Notes under the pieces: generated by a model
Databases searched by the model: none
What the model saw: only the letters and a program-made list of their open reading frames with translations
What the model was told of the DNA's origin: nothing
Shown here: positions 11,756 through 22,804 of the stretch, one piece after another
Numbering within the stretch: position 1 is the first letter of the stretch
Layout of the letters: each line of letters begins with the position of its first letter
Source: Fasciolopsis buskii
Lineage: Eukaryota > Platyhelminthes > Trematoda > Plagiorchiida > Fasciolidae
Direction: 5' to 3'
Length of the DNA stretch: 64,000 nt
Assembly: GCA_008360955.1 (NCBI GenBank)
Contig: LUCM01008745.1
Span: 115,316 to 179,315 of the forward strand
Made by a program: the position numbers and the translations under genes

Positions 11756-11788
11756 GCACACACACACACGCACACACACGCACACACG
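11756..11788. repeat. (AC)n microsatellite
   Basis: Alternating CA units interrupted by single G substitutions (about 33 bp). It produces Cys/Val-rich shadow ORFs on the minus strand. Confidence 0.9.
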
Positions 11789-12186
11789 TATATAGGCATG
11801 AACACACGGGCACGTTTATCGTGCCTTGTGGAAAAACGGTAACTGATGGCAGACCACTGTGAAAATATTCCCGAACGAAGATGGATTGGGACTGATGAGC
11901 TCTGAATTGGGCTATGAAAGGAAACTGGCTTTGCCGATGCTTGCTGTGCGATCTCAATACCCAGTAATTTTTTTAACCTCAGAGCGATATCATCAGGCAT
12001 GTCATCATCATCATCATTACCACTAGTAGCGCCAAAGTAGCAATATTAGTCTAAGTACTGGTGATAGCGGGAAAGCTGAGAAAAATTGTGTTGCACGCGC
12101 TAGGGCAACAGGCGAAATGATTGCTCAACTGTGAAACAGCTTATAAATAGGCAATTCTGCAGATTTCGATAGAGTCGGCATTGTTT

Positions 12187-12232
12187 CTTCTCTCTCTCTC
12201 TCTCTCGCTCTCTCTCGTTCGCTCGCTCGCTC
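12187..12232. repeat. (TC)n / (GCTC)n microsatellite
   Basis: A pure TC tract grades into TCGC/GCTC units. It explains the Arg/Glu-rich short ORF on the minus strand (12125-12466), which is therefore not called as a gene. Confidence 0.9.
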
Positions 12233-12664
12233 CATTTGATTAGTTTTTGCATTTCCGATGTGATCAGTGCTGGGGAAAACGTTGCCCATAAGCCTCATGT
12301 TCCTCTCAGTTCTTGTTGATAGGAATACCGACCAACGAGATACTATGCATAGAGTTTTATTTATGATTAGCATTGGTAAACCATGGACGAGAAGTGCATT
12401 CCGACTATTTGTCACGGATTTTCGAACTGCTAGGAAAATCATTTGTTTAGCTCGTAAAATGCTCAATTTTCAGTCACGCTGAGCTAAGATATACATTGTG
12501 TGAAGTACACGTTACCACTTCAACATTGCTTAATTACTACCTATTATAATTGCTTGCATTTACTAATTGTTCTCCACATCCTTGTGTGGTCATATTCGGT
12601 GCGAACGAAAAACGCACTGGACACTAGGATCCAGCTCAGGCTTGGTGTTTTTAGGAAACAATTT

Positions 12665-12850
12665 GCATATATGTGATATCATCCTTCAACTAATCACTAA
12701 GAGACCATGGAAGCTTTGTGCACCTATTTCATCCTTGTTAGGAATAATGAGCAACGCATATGGACCGCGCCCGAACTGGCACGCGAACCTGAACAAGGAC
12801 GAACGATTGTGAGTCGAACGCCTTAGCCATTACGCTACCAGACAGGCTCT
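12665..12850 (-). mobile_element. tRNA-like SINE, family B, copy 2
   Basis: Read on the minus strand: CTGTCTGGTAGCGTAATGGC (head with A-box-like GGTAGCGTAATGG), TAAGGCGTTCGACTCACAAT, AGGTTCGCGTGCC (B-box-like), GGGCGCGGTCCATATGC, then ATTCCTAACAAGGATGAAA and a tail ending near GATATCACATATG. It aligns along its whole length with 4305-4466 and, more weakly, with 19355-19512. The promoter-like head is best preserved in this copy. Confidence 0.75.
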
Positions 12851-13719
12851 CAACGGTTCGCTGAACTTCACCATATGATTTTGCACCGATCCGTCACAGC
12901 AAACGACCCCTTACTGATAAGCCACTTCTCTACAGGTGGCCTAATTGCAACGAAGGCTTTGGTTATGACCTACTCTCTTCCCTTGCCGTAATCTTGTTTC
13001 CTCTAGGATTTTCCGTTGGGTTTACATATCCGTTGAGCCACAAATTGGACTTTGGTCTTGCATGTCTGCGTGGCTCAAAATTTGTGGATTGGCCCTCCGT
13101 GATTGGTTTGTGCACGTACTTACATGTGACTTATTCTGCCATTGATTGTCGTAGAGTGAATCAACCGGATTGGGTAAGACTGGCGTATTAAATCCTCGGA
13201 CCGAAGGGCACCTAAACCAAAAATTTATCTCTGAAAGCTGTCTTTAGTGAAGCTGAGGTGTTTACGGTTGGATTAATTTGACTTCGACGTTGACCAAAAG
13301 GATTTGTCAATGAGCCCAGTAGTTTGCAGTGTGACCTGGCTCGGTCGGCATATGAGCAGTGTGCTGAAGCAACAAAACAAATAATAATATCAACAAAAGT
13401 GCCGCTCCTTGCACCTAAACTGTGGTAAAAAGCTGGCAAACTGCAATGAGAAGTTCCTGAGCTACAAACACACTAAGTTTTTTTCTCTTCGTTACCCAGG
13501 TGATGGCCATTTCGATCGATATCCAGTGTTGGCCTCACGGGGCGGGAGTGGATGAACTTCTTCCATGACGCTTACAGACTAGAGTTTGATTGTGGGTTGC
13601 GAGAACCTCAGCAGTTTGTGGCTCGCAAGTTAATTTAAGTAGATACGACTGGTAGAATTTCATCCAGAGCAACAAGTTTTCACTTCGTCCATCCGGACAC
13701 GCCCTGTGTTGGTTTTCCA
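12851..13719. other. Non-coding stretch with a weak exon-like segment
   Basis: A minus-strand segment at about 13214-13366 follows a strong TTGTTTTGTTGCTTCAG acceptor and has an open frame. Its phases fit neither flanking candidate exon, so I do not call it. Nothing else is recognised. Confidence 0.4.
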
Positions 13720-14011
13720 GTGTCTGGGCGCGACACTGGATAAAAATTTTCTAATTTTGAACATAATTGGCATCGTTCAAGTTGAAGCACCAAATGGAAG
13801 AGTATACTTCAGACCAACAGATAATCTCACCCCTAAAGATTCACTGCGAGTAGCTCGATTTCGGTACACGTTTGCTGTAGTTCTAGATTTGATTGGCTAC
13901 CCCATTCAAGTCGTGTGCGATTTCGACGAAGCTAAGTTACGTCGAGAAAATCGGTGGTTTAATAATAATACTAAGGCGTATCGGTTTACTGGAACAGGAA
14001 AAATCGACTAG
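13720..14011 (+). CDS. Coding-like ORF or exon of unknown family
   Basis: The + strand frame follows TGTGTTGGTTTTCCAG and stays open to a TAG at 14009. The core peptide includes VEAPNGRVYFRPTDNLTPKD, SLRVARFRYTFAVVLDLIGY and PIQVVCDFDEAKLRRENRWF. Its mixture of charged, aromatic and hydrophobic residues looks like a folded domain. A donor at CG/GTGGTT (about 13958) could shorten it. I do not recognise the domain. It could be a host exon or a fragment of a retroelement protein. No partner exon was found. The call rests on composition and the upstream acceptor. Confidence 0.4.
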
Positions 14012-15126
14012 TCAGTCGAGAAAATTGTGAGCCAACTTGATTTTTATGCTGTCTTATCATCATAAATCTCAAACAAAATGGAATTGCCATGTCCAAAATC
14101 TCCACCCACTACCCCCCCTACTTCCCCGTGTGCTCGTTTATGTTTGAGAATTAGAATTTGGCATTTTTTTAAATAAACTCCAAATTCTCTACTTCTTTTA
14201 TTCTCCGCCTGACTCACTTGACAGTTACCGGGCCTTCCGTTTGTTGGATGGAACCGAGTTCTTGAGCCAATTATTTGCACTTCTTGTATCACTAATACCT
14301 ATTTTCAATTCCGGTTTCCCGTGAGTTGTTTACATTATGTAAGAATTTGTATTGAATCTGACTTATCTGATCGTGTGTCGATCTTTCCGCATTGTTATGT
14401 CAGACGTAAGATCTGTGAAACTTCCCTTTCATGGCTATGATTACCTTAGAAAGCTTCCTTTAGTTGAAGTGATCTTGTGCTGGGTGGATCGGACGAATGG
14501 AATTCGTATTTGATCACTTCGGGCTGTTGCGCACACAACGATTTTCAGCTCGACGTTGGTAAGTTGTCATAACTTTTGTTTGGAGCGAATGAAGCTACAC
14601 GGATGTGGACAGGTGAAATTCGGATGGGGACCGGTTTACAAAATGATGGACAGGCGTGTCGCTTTGGATTCCGCGATTGTTTCCCCATTCAGACAGTAAG
14701 AGGATAAGCTAACTGGTAGCTTACCATAGTAGGAAATTCGGTGATTCGACAACGGATGTCACAGACAACTCAGTTCGAATGGTGTAGGGACTTTTCCAGC
14801 ATAACCGACTGACAACCGTCGTTGAACAAAGCAACGCCGGAGACAATCCTGTTGATTGCTGGGCCTAACCTTTATGCACGAAAAGCCTCAAACGGTGAGG
14901 AAATGTTACATCGATCTATTTATCTCGCGAACTGTTTACCGTCCCTCGCGCTTAGTATGGTCATTGACCGAAGACTGGCAGAGCAACTCGTGCGCTTGCC
15001 GTGAACGTTCTATTTGCTTGCCTGATAAATGCTGCTGAGATGGAAATACCCGAATAGCTGAGATTTGGTCCGGTTTGATCATTTCTAGTTTCGTCTGCTC
15101 TGAATGTAGGCTAAACTAAAACTCAC
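14012..15126. other. Non-coding stretch
   Basis: No recognised exon, RNA or repeat. It may be intron of the minus-strand gene whose candidate exon lies at 15127-15295. Confidence 0.4.
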
Positions 15127-15295
15127 CTAGATTGAATTAACTTGTCTTTTTGACGTGAATTATTATAAGGACGGCAATCACGAACGCCCGCTAATTGTAT
15201 CGCTCCTTGTTGAATTTTCAAACAACGAAGATTATGGTCCATAGAATCGATTGCAAACACACGGCAGATTACAAACCATCCAGAAAATATGGTTT
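15127..15295 (-). CDS. Candidate exon, minus strand, possibly the same gene as 11482-11668
   Basis: A 169-bp segment from a CATTCTAG acceptor to a strong GTGAGTTTT donor. It is open in the frame containing FAIDSMDHNLRCLKIQQGAI, QLAGVRDCRPYNNSRQKDK and ending LIQS. The two alternative frames are closed at the donor side. It needs one base from upstream and leaves two (AG), whereas exon 11482-11668 needs one base. Direct joining therefore fails and at least one unseen exon would lie between them. Polar helical composition is similar to the downstream exons, which suggests the same gene without proving it. Confidence 0.4.
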
Positions 15296-15409
15296 CTAGA
15301 ATGTGTATACTTCGACTTGAAGGATAATAGATATCTCGGCCCACTTAAATAATTCCGAAAAAGGTTGCATGGAATGAAGGGAACTTTTTTTCATTCCGTT
15401 TGATGAGTG

Positions 15410-15555
15410 GGTAATATTGGAAGGAGTGTATCTCAAAAACTCTACAACCCACCACACATTTCTCCGAGAACCGGGGACCATAAACGTAAAAATTAGAGGG
15501 TCAGGAAACTGCCTGAGGTCCCAATAGATCAGGCCTGGTTATTAGCGGGACTATA
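15410..15555 (+). repeat. Dispersed repeat G, copy 1
   Basis: It shares an alignable segment of about 145 bp with 63424-63565. The best-conserved core is TCCCAATAGATCAGGCCTGG here against TCCTAATAGGTCAGGTGTGG there, preceded in both by GAACCGG/GAAACCGG and an ACGT-containing stretch. There is no coding content. It could be an LTR or SINE fragment; I cannot tell which. Confidence 0.5.
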
Positions 15556-16288
15556 GCAAATTACTGTTTATCACCAATAAATGACGAACTGAGGTGAATT
15601 TGGAATCTTTGACCTTTTTGGGTTGTCGCAGGATAAGTCTACCTGACGGCTGACGGAGTGTGAACGTGGAATATATATATGTGTATATATAGCCATATTA
15701 AGGACTGTCTTACAATGTTCCGTCAAATCTAAAAACGGTATACTGAGCGCAATTTTAGTCACATTACCCAGTTAAACATTGTGCTTGTCGCTCACGCATA
15801 GCAGACAGAAAGTTCTCATTGTGTCCAATTTTTAGATCATTACAAACTCATACAACACTAGATCAAGGTAATCCCCGGAGATTACAGTCAGGCCGTCGCA
15901 ATGGCGGAATGTGCAATTGGTTTCTTTGAACAAGATAGAAATATTCAATTGACTTGGTCGATAAATAGTTCTTAGTAACGAAAAAACCATAAAATAGGAA
16001 TTTCGAAGCAAATGCAAAGCGCCGGTCCTGAGCAAATCCCACGTGTATCAGATTTTTTTAAAGTTGGCTAGAGGAAATAAAAAACGCAGAATTTTAATGG
16101 GTGTTTTTGCGAAGAAGTCTTTTGATTCTTGCGCATCTGGGATTCGATGACCGTCGACCGGATGAAACAGGAGATTAAAATGTTCCTGGGTAAGTAATTT
16201 TGCTAAGTGAAATACACATCTTAAAATTACCTGCGAGTAGTGGGTGCGATCGATGACATTTCTGCTTGGCTCATCGGATCTCGAAATT
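15556..16288. other. Non-coding stretch
   Basis: Contains a short AT-rich dinucleotide run near 15671-15690. No exon, RNA gene or repeat match is seen. Confidence 0.4.
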
Positions 16289-16425
16289 TATTCTTAATAA
16301 ACAAACCTGGACTCACCCGGTCAACCTTGGACTGGAGAAAAACCATACGCGGGTTCTGATCTCATCAGGGCTCCGCATGATGCATGTCCATCATCAAATA
16401 CAAGGATTCAACCCAAGATTGATTG
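16289..16425 (+). repeat. Dispersed repeat F, copy 1
   Basis: Aligns with the reverse complement of 16620-16750. Shared blocks are CCGGTCAACCTTG, a following ACT..AA..CCA stretch, TCTCAxCAGxGCT, GT-CATCCATxATC and a CAAGGATTxAAC end. The two copies face each other about 200 bp apart. Confidence 0.55.
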
Positions 16426-16619
16426 TGTTGCCCTGCGCTCTCCAATCCCATCGGGCTGCGTGGAATAACTGGGTCTAGTTTGATCAGCCTCAGTGATAGC
16501 CAGCAGGACCCGACAGATTCAAGGGGAAGCACGACGGTTTCTTAGTTGACTCCAATTGAAGCTTACTCAAGACTTCGTTTCCCTTCAATAGGATTAGGTA
16601 GCTGTCATCATTTAGCTTA

Positions 16620-16775
16620 AGAGAGGCCCGGAGTTCAATCCCTGGGCCCGATAATGGATGTGTACAGCTGAAAAGCTCTGCTGAGAGCTGAACTGGAGTC
16701 TGGTGCTTTCGGAGTGCAAGGTTGACCGGATTTGTGCGTGAAGAATACGGTCTAAGTTGCAACCAACTGAGTAAG
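16620..16775 (-). repeat. Dispersed repeat F, copy 2 (inverted)
   Basis: On the minus strand it starts ACTCAGTTGGTTGCAACTTA, which resembles a tRNA A-box region. It continues through CCGGTCAACCTTGCACTC and ends at CAGGGATTGAACTCC, a box close to a tRNA B box but too far from the A-box-like part for a simple tRNA head. Inverted relative to copy 1 at 16289-16425. It is probably an old SINE, but the class is uncertain. Confidence 0.5.
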
Positions 16776-18324
16776 AAGAAAATGAGCATATCCGGGTCAT
16801 TACTATCCAAAACTATTAGTAAAGTAATACTTCGCACGTAACACATTTTTACACATTGGAACAGCATCATCTATCAGCATCCCGTGGATTGAAGGTCACA
16901 GCTGAACAGAGTACACAGGATTTGATATCACTTTATTCATAGTGCTATTGTAGTTGAAAATCTACGGACAGCTTACGAGACCGAAACGACAAATGAAGTG
17001 CACACTTTCATTAAGTAATATACAAGAGCTACTTGTTAGAAGTCGTTCATTGTCTTGGGCTCGAAATCCTTTTGCATCATTGGGTGTTACTAGTATGCCA
17101 GATTCATTGTTATGTTTCATGTAATTCCGTACATTCAGTAATCGGTCGATTGGGATGGTCACTTGTCCAGCTTTCTTGCTTGCCAACACACTTACGAATA
17201 TTTTGACCCTCTGCTTGACACAAGAAAATCGTTTCTTTGTGACACGGTTGAGTTTCATGACACTGTGAATTGCATTTCTGTGCAGTTCAATCGTTTCGCG
17301 AACATCAAATTCATTTGCGCGTTTAGCATGTTGCAAGCCACATGTGACTTTCGATTTAACCTGCCGGTTGTTCATCTATCCGTATGCGAAACATACTACT
17401 GAGAAGAAAAAACCAGTACTTTCAGGCCTTGTGTCCCCTTTCTGAAGGTTAGCTTGTTCTGACAGACGAAGAATGAACATGTGATTCTTAAATAGCTTTA
17501 TCATCCATTCTGGCTCCTAAAAATTCAAATGAGCTTCTAGTGAGAAATTAAGACAGGATCGCACTACCATAAGGATGGTTGGACCGGAGAGTACCGGGTA
17601 CGCATATGTGAAGAGCGGCAATAACCGCGAAACCGGTGGTGTGCTTTTGGGTAAATTTTATTCATCCATCCGTACGAGGAATGTACTACTGAGAAGAATA
17701 ACCTACCGGTGAATCAAAAGTTTAACAATACTCTCGCCGAGTGATGAAAATTCAACTTCGGTCTGCTTGCACTTTGACTCGGTCCAAGGCAAGTGGGAAG
17801 CGAATCAAAATTCACAGCATGCAAATCCATTAGTGCAACAAATCGGCTATGGATATGTTCTAAACCCTTGTTTGATTTGAAAATATTAGTCGCAAACACT
17901 AATTTTTCCAAGAAGGACTTTAGTTTATGAGTGGCATTCACCTAAGTACCAAATTTTCACCGCTGTTTGCACTTCAATTGATAAGTGTTCCACACATACA
18001 CGTCCGTCGACACAATGCAATTTCGGTTCATATGACTGAAACGATCAACTTCGTTTGTCTCCAACAAACATAGAACGGAATCGTTCAGCCAATTTTAACA
18101 ATTCTCGTCAATTGTCCTCGATTACTGGGACCCACAAGTTGTAGTACGGATCAATAAAAGTTCCAACGAAATAGGCTGATTCTGTTTCAACCTGGACACG
18201 GGTTAATTGGGGATATAAGTGGATTTGACACTATCCTTCCTTATTCGTCGCTATTCGACTCCGTCATATTGAATCAAATGAAAAACGGACCACTCTACAA
18301 TTCGGACTGATTAAAATTCCTTAC
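16776..18324. other. Non-coding stretch with a short direct repeat
   Basis: A block of about 45 bp at 17370-17416 (CATCTATCCGTATGCG... then CATACTACTGAGAAGAA) recurs with substitutions at 17661-17706. The 137-residue minus-strand ORF at 16962-17375 is within what chance gives. No confirmed exon. Confidence 0.4.
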
Positions 18325-18462
18325 CTCTTTACTTTTTTGTGTTTCTTTATCCAATATCAGGCTGATCTTGTCGTCGAACTTAATCGTAACGACTGTGGAT
18401 TTGGTCAGTTCGTCCTCTTGCCTTTCGTTTGAGCACACGTTACAAACAGTTGCTGTATTCAT
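18325..18462 (-). CDS. Possible first coding exon, minus strand, unknown protein
   Basis: Exactly 46 codons from an ATG at 18462 to a GTAAGG donor after 18325. The peptide begins MNTATVCNVCSNERQEDEL and ends LDKETQKSKE, with a CxxC pair near the N-terminus and a charged end. An in-frame stop just upstream of the ATG fits a translation start. It lies upstream, on the same strand, of the exons at 15.2, 11.6 and 8.0 kb. The end phase (0) does not match the 15127-15295 exon directly, so an intermediate exon or a different gene is needed. Modest evidence. Confidence 0.3.
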
Positions 18463-19354
18463 TGGTCATCTGAACTTTGGACGGTTTGTTTTTCGTAGTC
18501 CAATTCCGCTGCATTATCCACCTTGGTTCATTGCCAATACTCGGTTTGTGTACACTGATTTTTGACTGTCGTACTCAGTCAAATGTTTGTTAGGCATAGT
18601 CAGGCTTGCAAAGTCTCTTGCATTTGCCTGAACCATGAAGAACCGGTACTTTCTATTAAGTCCTTTTCATCGAGCTTTTATTTTATACAGAATTTTGTCC
18701 TATTTTTTGACTAACATTTGGCCAGATGGTGAGTGAGGCTCACTCTCAAATGTATTTTCGTTATGCATACATTTTTTAACTCATCAATGGTACCGCAGAA
18801 TTTGTGAAGCCATCTTATTCTCTGTTGGGTTTCGCATCACAGATGAGGTTATCCGTTGCTTTTAAGTTCCAAGGCCCTATCCAGAAGGTGTGAAGTCTAT
18901 CATTGGACGAATCGAGTTGTGAATCGCTGATCGACTTCACTCGAGTCAGGAATCGTGCATTTTGGTCGCTATAGTCCTAATTAATTTATTATTCCTCTAT
19001 GTGGTACCCAACGAACAAAACAATCAGTTGGTTCAGGGTCTGCCAGTTACTTCCTGCCGACCACTCATGGTTGTGCGTGCACTAGGGCGGGCGCATATTC
19101 TGTCACGGATCGTTTGCGCAAAGTAGTTTACTCCCATTTCTAATTAACTTCTCAGGCAGCTTTAGTATGACAAAGACATTGAAAGCTAACTATAGATCTT
19201 GGCTATTTGATCAGTTTGGGCAATGGGAGATTGTATGATCCACGAAGTTGTCGATCGATGGATGGTCTTCGTCACGCACCAGCTGCTGGTGACCTCGGCA
19301 ACCATTACCGAAAAGGAGTAACGTAATATGATGGGTTAAACAGAATGTTGAGAA
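18463..19354. other. Non-coding stretch
   Basis: No exon, RNA gene or repeat match recognised on either strand. Confidence 0.4.
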
Positions 19355-19512
19355 CCTGCCGGGTAGCCTAATGCCTAAGGTGTTTGTTCTTGGTTTGTGT
19401 CTCATTTCGGACAAAGTGCAAACACTCCTGATGATTCCTAATACAGATGACGGAGTTCCACAGCGCTTCCCCGATTTCGTACCAGTGAACTGGCTAATGA
19501 CATCACATGATT
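19355..19512 (+). mobile_element. tRNA-like SINE, family B, copy 3 (diverged)
   Basis: The head CTGCCGGGTAGCCTAATGCC matches the family B head CTGTCTGGTAGCGTAATGGC. Downstream, GATGATTCCTAATACAGATG parallels the CATTCCTAACAAGGGTGA block of the copies at 4305 and 12665. The element ends at ATGACATCACATG where the others end ATCACAT. The B box is degraded (TTGGTTTGTGTC). This is an older copy than the other two. Confidence 0.6.
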
Positions 19513-22500
19513 AATTCTGGGAACCCTATTAGCGCTCCTATCACTACCATCCAAAAACTGTAATCACCGATGGATCACCGCGAATTATATTACATTACTG
19601 CTCACTTCGGCTTATCTCAAATCCGCGTTTATTGCCCACTGGTTCTCACGAACATGTATTCTCTACCAGTCAGTCAATCACTGGACAAATACTCGGTGAT
19701 AAATTAAATGCTGAATCACGTCGTAAAGTACATCGTGACCTCAGTGGTATTCCTTTGCTCCTCTCTTACTGCTTCTACTGCTTCCGTTGGAGTAGAGTGA
19801 AGACAGTTCATAATGCCTCTCCGCGAGATCATGAACTCGGACTGTTTGGTGACCGATTTCACCCAGTGCTTGAATATGAACCAGAACACTGCAAGTTGAA
19901 CGAATTCCAAGAATTCCGAGGCGAAAGGTTCTTTGGTGGTCACAAAATCCAACGTTGTGAAAAATGAAGTCGTTTTCTTAAGACCAACGTTTAAAAAACA
20001 GTTGGGAAACAGTTAGGCGCTGCATTCAACAACAGAATGCATTTCTGTTGCCTTATTCAGTTTGCCCGAAATTTAATTACTATCAAGAGTGAATTACATG
20101 ACGAGTTCCCTCCAACTGTTGATGTCTTAAATGACTCTACTGATTGCAAGTCTCATTCAGACGATCAGTTTGCTCCGATGACGTGTCTCGGTGCGTGGGA
20201 AACAATAGTGCCTTGAACAAACCATTTTATATAAATTCATTCTCGGAGAAGCAAACTTCGAAACCATCAAGCTGCTAGTTTTTTTTAGATGGAACAACCG
20301 TGGTTTCCTCAAATAAAAAACGGGATGAAATGCCAAAATATACGAGGAATAAACTCAAGTTTTTCATCCCATGTTCTGACACGGTGGCCGTGAGACTGGT
20401 TACTTGCAACTAAATTTTCTGCTATCTACAACACGGAAAGAACTCATACCTAGTAACCTGAAAATATGCTTCCATCTCCGAGAGGTACCACATTTTGTGC
20501 TATCGCCCATCTTCCCGATAGATTTTCAGGTTTTGGCTTACTAAACATCTTGGCTTCGTTAATTCAATAGTTAATTTCATATCCACATAAAAGCCCAAAG
20601 GTTCGGTTCATTGAGAACGAAGAGAAACAAATGTTTTTCTGAAGGACGAAGTTGTATACTGGGCATTTGCAGTCAGGAATGAAACGAATGTTGGAACAAA
20701 TGACGTGGTGGTGAAGTAGACAGGATGTACGAAAAAAATGTCCGGAAACCATCATGAGGGATAACTGCAGATTGTTTCAAGGTCAGTGTTTGTAGACAAT
20801 GTGTATTTGTGTGCGCTTCCATTTTTAACTGCGTTAAATTCAAAGTAGTGCAGTCGGTTTCGGCTCTCGGATACGACAGTTCGTTGGCATTTCAGTCGAT
20901 TAAGGATAAATTGAAAACGTGTCATCAAGATTTGAAAATCTAGCTGCTCACTGTATGGATTGGCTGAACGTGATTTTGTTAATCTACTAAATGTCAGGCA
21001 AATTTAGCAATACCATACCTGTGACTTAAATTCCGTGCAACAGATATCGATCTCATGGCCAAGTGGTTTAAATAAATTTTGGTCTGAGCTAATTTTTTCC
21101 CGTTAGAAATGTACCTGAACGATGCTAGGTTACCTCATATTCCTGTCTTTTGTTTTTAAAAAGAATGTCCACTTGTTTCTAACATCACTGTTCCCGTCTT
21201 ATCTTTCTAGATACGTCAGTTAGGTGACCATAACTCGCTAAACACCTCAAGATGAGAGCTACTTGTCTGCTTGAGATAAAAAAAAGAATTCAGATAGACG
21301 AACAATCAATTTGTTTTGGAGAAAAACTAATACTCGTTGTGGTGCGCAAATTTTACATAGCTAAATACTTATACATCCGTTCATCTATGTAAACGGATGA
21401 TAACTACTATCTGAGTAATTGCAGTTTCTTTTTTTGTTATCATTTAAAGAATCGCGGTAACTGACTGAGTTATCCGAGAGTCCTCGACGATATTGCCGAC
21501 CAGATTGGTATTAATAACTGTATGGATTATGGATTATATGTTGGATGATCCCACTTGAGAGATTTTAAATTTCTTTTCCGTTCCAAATAATGAGTAGCTT
21601 CTTCCTAATAAGTTAATAAACTAATAAATAATTTGACTGACTACATGAACGCGAGATTGTTCCACTTGGGACACATTTGAGCAGCAAGTGATGTAACTGA
21701 AACACAATACTAACATCAATGGAAATCATGAAAGCAGTGTACAGTTTCGTGATCTAGTTTAATGATGGAAAATGCAATATGACCTAGGTTAGGTCATGAA
21801 GATCATGGATTCACAAGATTGATCATCACGTGACATCAATGTTGAACTCACGGATAAGAAACCGCGGAAGCACTGTGCCGCTGTTCCATTCTCATCCACA
21901 GTGCACACTCTTTGCACGCAAAAGGGGAATACGAGCCCTGGTCAAGTGGATCTGAGTCGAACTACTTAGTCATTAAGTTAATCGGACGGTCTTTCGCCGA
22001 TGTGCAACATTACGGGATATGACCCTTAGTCATCGATTGGTTTTCGGAGCCTGTGAGCCAGGCGTGTACAAAAACGACTCTCGTGTGGACGAAGTCTCTG
22101 CGCCATCAAAATTTGGCCGTACTTAATAATTTCCTAATTTTCGCAATGACAAGTTGCGCACTGATGTTGCAAGACATTTCAATTTGTAATTCATTTTTGT
22201 ATAACCAAATTTTACTTCATTTGATAACACTACCGGATGTCCTAGTGCATACGTAATTCGTTCACATGCAAACATGATGTAAGAAGAAAATGCCGCATCT
22301 CGAATGTGTGAAATATGCAATTCACTGGAGTTCACTAGCATTGACGTACTGCGTAAATTGTGCTCGTGACACATGTACGCGGCAGCTCGCTCGAATTTTC
22401 TTGTTTCCAACGAAATGGACCAAATTAACTGACGAAATTTTTCCTCTTCCGTTTTGTGACACATTTCTTCCGATCGATTTCGCATGCATTGAAAGACCAG

Positions 22501-22804
22501 AATGTGCCATTTAGATCTGTTGTACAAACGACGACAACAACGACCGTGCAAAGGGAATGGAGAAAACAACTGTTTTACTCGTGGCAACGTTGAATATAAG
22601 TTTAAAGCACAGTTCGATAATATCCGATGAACAAATAAACGGCAGTGTTAGAATTCAAGATTCTGATTCAAAATGTGATTTACATCCATGTTTTATGATT
22701 TTTGTGGTACTGAGGTTTTTATAATTCGGAAATTTGTTTATTGATTTATTAGTTTATCAGTTTTTATTCACTCCCATTTTTTTATGACATAGCAACTTTC
22801 TAAG
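19513..22804. other. Non-coding stretch
   Basis: About 3.3 kb with no confirmed exon or repeat match. The longest ORFs (19632-19967 +, 22123-22587 -) have no motif or convincing splice signals and are treated as chance. It ends where RTE-like homology begins. Confidence 0.4.

Noticed and set aside
11893..11927. CTGATGAG ... GAAAGGAAAC near 11.9 kb, another hammerhead-like string
   Set aside because: The best stem II (GCTC/GGGC) is not adjacent to GAAA, so the core geometry is wrong.
11686..12000. Cys/Val-rich ORFs on the minus strand
   Set aside because: They are translations of the AC microsatellite.
13214..13366. Exon-like segment after a strong TTGCTTCAG acceptor (minus strand)
   Set aside because: The frame required by the 15.1-kb exon runs into a TAA, and the open frame fits neither neighbour.
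16962..17375. 137-residue minus-strand ORF
   Set aside because: Lacks splice boundaries and recognised motifs. Similar-length ORFs occur at many unrelated sites in the window.
22123..22587. 154-residue minus-strand ORF
   Set aside because: No motif, no splice signals and no conserved-looking composition; treated as chance.
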